Positions 61,847-64,000 of a stretch of DNA of 64,000 nt are shown piece by piece. The DNA is from Flavobacteriaceae bacterium UBA4439. Lineage in GTDB: Bacteria > Bacteroidota > Bacteroidia > Flavobacteriales > Flavobacteriaceae. Numbering within the stretch: the stretch's first letter is position 1; each line of letters opens with the position of its first letter. Position numbers and translations under genes: made by a program. The notes beneath the pieces were generated by a model. That model was not told the origin of the DNA. It saw nothing but the letters and a program-made list of their open reading frames with translations, and made no database searches. Location of the stretch: the NCBI GenBank assembly GCA_002390455.1, contig DGPN01000015.1:7284-71283 (forward strand). The letters run 5' to 3'.

Positions 61847-62134
61847 ATGAAGATCAGTCTTTTCAAACTTAAAAAAAACCGAAGGTACAATTACACCCCT
61901 CGTTACTTCAGTGGGAAGGATGGAGGGAACCTCTATGATTTTGATTCCAAATTTTCAAAATATAGAGACACCTACAATCAGAATGACTACGGTCAGCAAT
62001 GGCAAGATGCTCGTCTAAAGATGCGAAATCGAAGTAACCGAGGAATTTCTACCCGCTTGGTCATCATCATATTGATTTTGGTTTTGATTTTTCTATACGT
62101 TATTGATTTTGATTTATCCCTATTTAAAGGCTAA
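61847..62134 (+). CDS. Small basic single-helix membrane protein
   Basis: A 95-residue conserved-looking protein with a basic N-terminal two thirds (KLKKNRRYNYTPRYFSG; WQDARLKMRNRSNRG) and one C-terminal transmembrane helix (about 70-88). Similar short proteins between ribH and mutL in other Flavobacteriia are, as I recall, often labelled riboflavin synthase subunit beta, apparently only because of position; nothing in this sequence supports an enzyme. Its stop overlaps the mutL start by 1 nt. Function unknown. Confidence 0.8.
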   Translation: MKISLFKLKKNRRYNYTPRYFSGKDGGNLYDFDSKFSKYRDTYNQNDYGQQWQDARLKMRNRSNRGISTRLVIIILILVLIFLYVIDFDLSLFKG

Positions 62135-63918
62135 TGGCTGACATTATTTCGCTTTTGCCAGATCATGTGGCCAATCAAATTGCTGCTGGTGAGGTCATTC
62201 AAAGACCAGCTTCTGTGGTCAAAGAGCTATTGGAAAATGCAATTGATGCCAAGGCTACCGATATCCAATTATTGATTAATGGAGCTGGAAAAACCATGAT
62301 TCAAGTGATCGACAATGGTATTGGAATGTCTACCACCGATGTGAGATTGGCATTTGATCGACATGCGACTTCCAAAATTAAATCTGCTGAAGATTTATTT
62401 TCCATAACCTCCAAAGGGTTTAGGGGAGAGGCTTTGGCCTCAATCGTTGCTATTGCGCAAGTGGAGGTTCATACCAAAAGGGCAGAAGACGAAATCGCGA
62501 CCTGTCTTAAAATTTCAGGAAGTAAAGTAGAAGATCAGGAGGTTTCTGTCGCTCCCACCGGAACTTCCATTGCCGTAAAAAATCTTTTTTATAACGTCCC
62601 CGCAAGAAGAAATTTCCTCAAATCTGATAAAGTTGAATTGCGACACATCATAGATGAGTTTCATCGGGTAGCCTTGACCCATCCTGAAGTGAGATTTACA
62701 TTTTTACAAAATGGGACAGAGCTTTTTGACCTGCCGGCTGCAAATTTCAGAAAACGAATTGCTAATATTTTTGGAAATAAGATAGAAGAGAAATTAATTC
62801 CAGTAGAGGAAATGACAACAGTAGCTGGGATTGAAGGGTTCATTGTAAAACCTGAATTCGCTAAAAAATCTAGAGGTCAGCAGTTCTTTTTTGTCAATAA
62901 GCGTTTTATCAAGAGTCCTTTTTTAAATCACGCGGTGAGTTCTGCCTTTCAAGGTCTGTTGAGGGATCAATTTCATCCAGGTTATTTTATCTACATACAA
63001 ATTGATCCAAAGACCATCGATATTAATATTCACCCAACAAAAACAGAGATCAAGTTTGAAGAGGAGCAAAACCTCTATGCGATTATTAAATCAATGGTCA
63101 AACATAGTTTGGGAATGTTTCAAGCCGCTCCTGTCTTGGATTTTGAAAGAGATCCCAACTTGGACACCCCCTACGATTTTAAACAAAAGCTTCCTTCAAA
63201 CACCCCTTCGATTGAGGTTGATTCGAGTTTTAATCCTTTTAAAGATTCTCATAAGGGCATTCCCAAAGCTTCTAAAAGCAACTGGGAAAGTCTCTATTCT
63301 GGATTGGAGATGCCAAATGATAATAGTGCTGATGAAGAATTAAAACTTGCCATAGAGCAAACCCCAAAAGTTTTTCAGTTACTGAGAAAGTTTATTGTGA
63401 CCACGACCCGTTCTGGTCTTTTGGTCATTGACCAACAAAGAGCACATCAAAGGGTACTTTATGAAAAATTTCTCAGTAGTATTACCAAACGAGACATGGT
63501 CAGTCAACAATTGATCTTTCCCAAGGAAATTGAATTGACGCAACAACAAATCGCTTTGTTTGGGGAATTGGAGGCCAACTTAAATGCTATGGGGTTTGTG
63601 GTAAAACAACATGATAACCTCCTTCATATTACGGGTATTCCCGCCATTTGCGACGATAAGCAGTTGGGACAGCTTTTTGAGGATATATTTTCTCCTCCCG
63701 ATGATCAAGAACAAGTGGTCAGTTTTAGCCAACTGGATTACATGGCTAAAATATTATCCAAGTCCCTTTCCATCAAAGGAAATTTGACCCTTACTGTAGA
63801 GGAACAACAGGCTTTGGTCGATGATTTTTTTGCTTGTAAAGACACCTTGACGAGTCCTTTTAATCGTAAGATTTTTATTACTTTAGATAAAGAAGAATTA
63901 GAAAAGAAATTGGATTAA
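62134..63918 (+). CDS. mutL: DNA mismatch repair protein MutL
   Basis: A 594-residue MutL. The N-terminal GHKL ATPase is intact (ENAIDAKATDIQL, DNGIGMSTTD, a FDRHATSKI segment, KGFRGEALASI), followed by the S5-like domain, a variable linker (about 340-410) and a C-terminal dimerisation domain. The endonuclease motif of nicking MutLs (DQHAxxExxxxE) reads DQQRAHQRVLYE, with Gln in place of the key His and first Glu, so nuclease activity is doubtful. 1-nt overlaps on both sides couple it to the small membrane protein and the rhomboid gene. Confidence 0.95.
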   Translation: MADIISLLPDHVANQIAAGEVIQRPASVVKELLENAIDAKATDIQLLINGAGKTMIQVIDNGIGMSTTDVRLAFDRHATSKIKSAEDLFSITSKGFRGEALASIVAIAQVEVHTKRAEDEIATCLKISGSKVEDQEVSVAPTGTSIAVKNLFYNVPARRNFLKSDKVELRHIIDEFHRVALTHPEVRFTFLQNGTELFDLPAANFRKRIANIFGNKIEEKLIPVEEMTTVAGIEGFIVKPEFAKKSRGQQFFFVNKRFIKSPFLNHAVSSAFQGLLRDQFHPGYFIYIQIDPKTIDINIHPTKTEIKFEEEQNLYAIIKSMVKHSLGMFQAAPVLDFERDPNLDTPYDFKQKLPSNTPSIEVDSSFNPFKDSHKGIPKASKSNWESLYSGLEMPNDNSADEELKLAIEQTPKVFQLLRKFIVTTTRSGLLVIDQQRAHQRVLYEKFLSSITKRDMVSQQLIFPKEIELTQQQIALFGELEANLNAMGFVVKQHDNLLHITGIPAICDDKQLGQLFEDIFSPPDDQEQVVSFSQLDYMAKILSKSLSIKGNLTLTVEEQQALVDDFFACKDTLTSPFNRKIFITLDKEELEKKLD

Positions 63919-64000
63919 TGCGGAACGTTACCGAAACAGTAAAACACTTACTGATCATCAATGGAATTTTTTTCTTGGCAACTCTAACCCTTGGTAATCA
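63918..64000 (+). CDS. Probable rhomboid-family intramembrane protease, N-terminus only
   Basis: The first 27 codons of a gene overlapping the mutL stop by 1 nt: MRNVTETVKHLLIINGIFFL, then a LATLTLGN-type end of a first transmembrane helix. The V-K-x-L-(L/I)-(I/V)-x-N pattern before the helix is typical of the rhomboid proteases that follow mutL in Flavobacteriia. The catalytic Ser-His dyad lies beyond the window, so the family call rests on this start and on position. Confidence 0.6.
   Translation, partial: MRNVTETVKHLLIINGIFFLATLTLGN

Noticed and set aside
1..64000. tRNA, rRNA, CRISPR arrays, prophage, toxin-antitoxin or defence cassettes
   Set aside because: None could be recognised on either strand; the window is almost wholly core genes.

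Overview
This window is a gene-dense stretch of a low-GC chromosome from the phylum Bacteroidota, almost certainly class Flavobacteriia. The evidence is: Bacteroidota-type promoters (TTG about 19-21 nt upstream of TAnnTTTG) in front of many genes; almost no Shine-Dalgarno sequences; a gldI-type gliding-motility FKBP lipoprotein; the rpmB-rpmG-DUF4295-ftsY cluster; bacillithiol synthesis (bshC); and many families typical of Flavobacteriia (DUF349, DUF368, DUF3810, DUF5606, OstA-like, fused cyclophilin-FKBP lipoprotein). I see no tRNA or rRNA genes, CRISPR array, prophage or intact insertion sequence. No intergenic gap exceeds 300 bp.

Layout. 1-4.3 kb: the start of a probable htpG (minus strand, cut by the edge), a TetR-type regulator overlapping an AarF/ABC1 kinase, a two-domain fasciclin lipoprotein and fabH. 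4.3-10.6 kb: a sodium:solute symporter, divergent recR, then the run E2 acyltransferase - DnaQ-like exonuclease - FAH-family hydrolase - cinA. 10.7-12.4 kb: rpmB, rpmG, a 50-codon DUF4295 gene and ftsY, with a hairpin terminator between the last two. 12.5-24.6 kb: alpha/beta hydrolase, rimO, bshC, guaA, a LysM/periplasmic-binding-like protein, pyrG, yidC and mnmA. 24.7-27.1 kb: an AT-richer patch with two unrecognised proteins and a possible micro-ORF; this is the only clearly accessory-looking region. 27.2-33.5 kb: lysA, sucC, an Hsp20 chaperone, uvrB and an uncharacterised protein with protein-kinase-like motifs. 33.5-38.1 kb, minus strand: pRiA4b-ORF3-like protein, ctaA, cca and a YrdC-type tRNA t6A enzyme, then dapD. 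38.1-40.4 kb, plus strand: ruvX, def, DUF5606, mazG. 40.4-53.5 kb, minus strand: DUF349 protein, aroE with two tandem DUF368 permeases, a TPR protein, a class III aminotransferase, an OstA-like protein, purA, a Fur-family regulator and relA/spoT. 53.5-60.4 kb, mostly minus strand: SpoU methyltransferase, DUF3810 protein, fused cyclophilin-FKBP, gldI, nrnA, (ndk on plus), DUF721, a small lipoprotein and recF. 60.5-64 kb, plus strand: TPR membrane protein, ribH, a small membrane protein, mutL and the start of a rhomboid protease.

Most genes are core housekeeping: DNA repair (recR, uvrB, recF, mutL, ruvX), translation and RNA modification (rpmB, rpmG, def, rimO, mnmA, cca, YrdC), nucleotide supply and the stringent response (guaA, purA, pyrG, ndk, mazG, relA), lysine/diaminopimelate synthesis (dapD, lysA) and envelope biogenesis (yidC, ftsY, OstA-like, DUF368, gldI). 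I found no convincing new multigene system. The points most worth a second look are: (1) a set of at least seven genes whose TAnnTTTG box ends only 4-5 nt before the start codon, predicting leaderless mRNAs; (2) the uncharacterised kinase-like protein at 32.5 kb; (3) the AT-rich orphan patch at 24.7-27.1 kb; (4) altered catalytic motifs in MutL, the E2 acyltransferase and the alpha/beta hydrolase.
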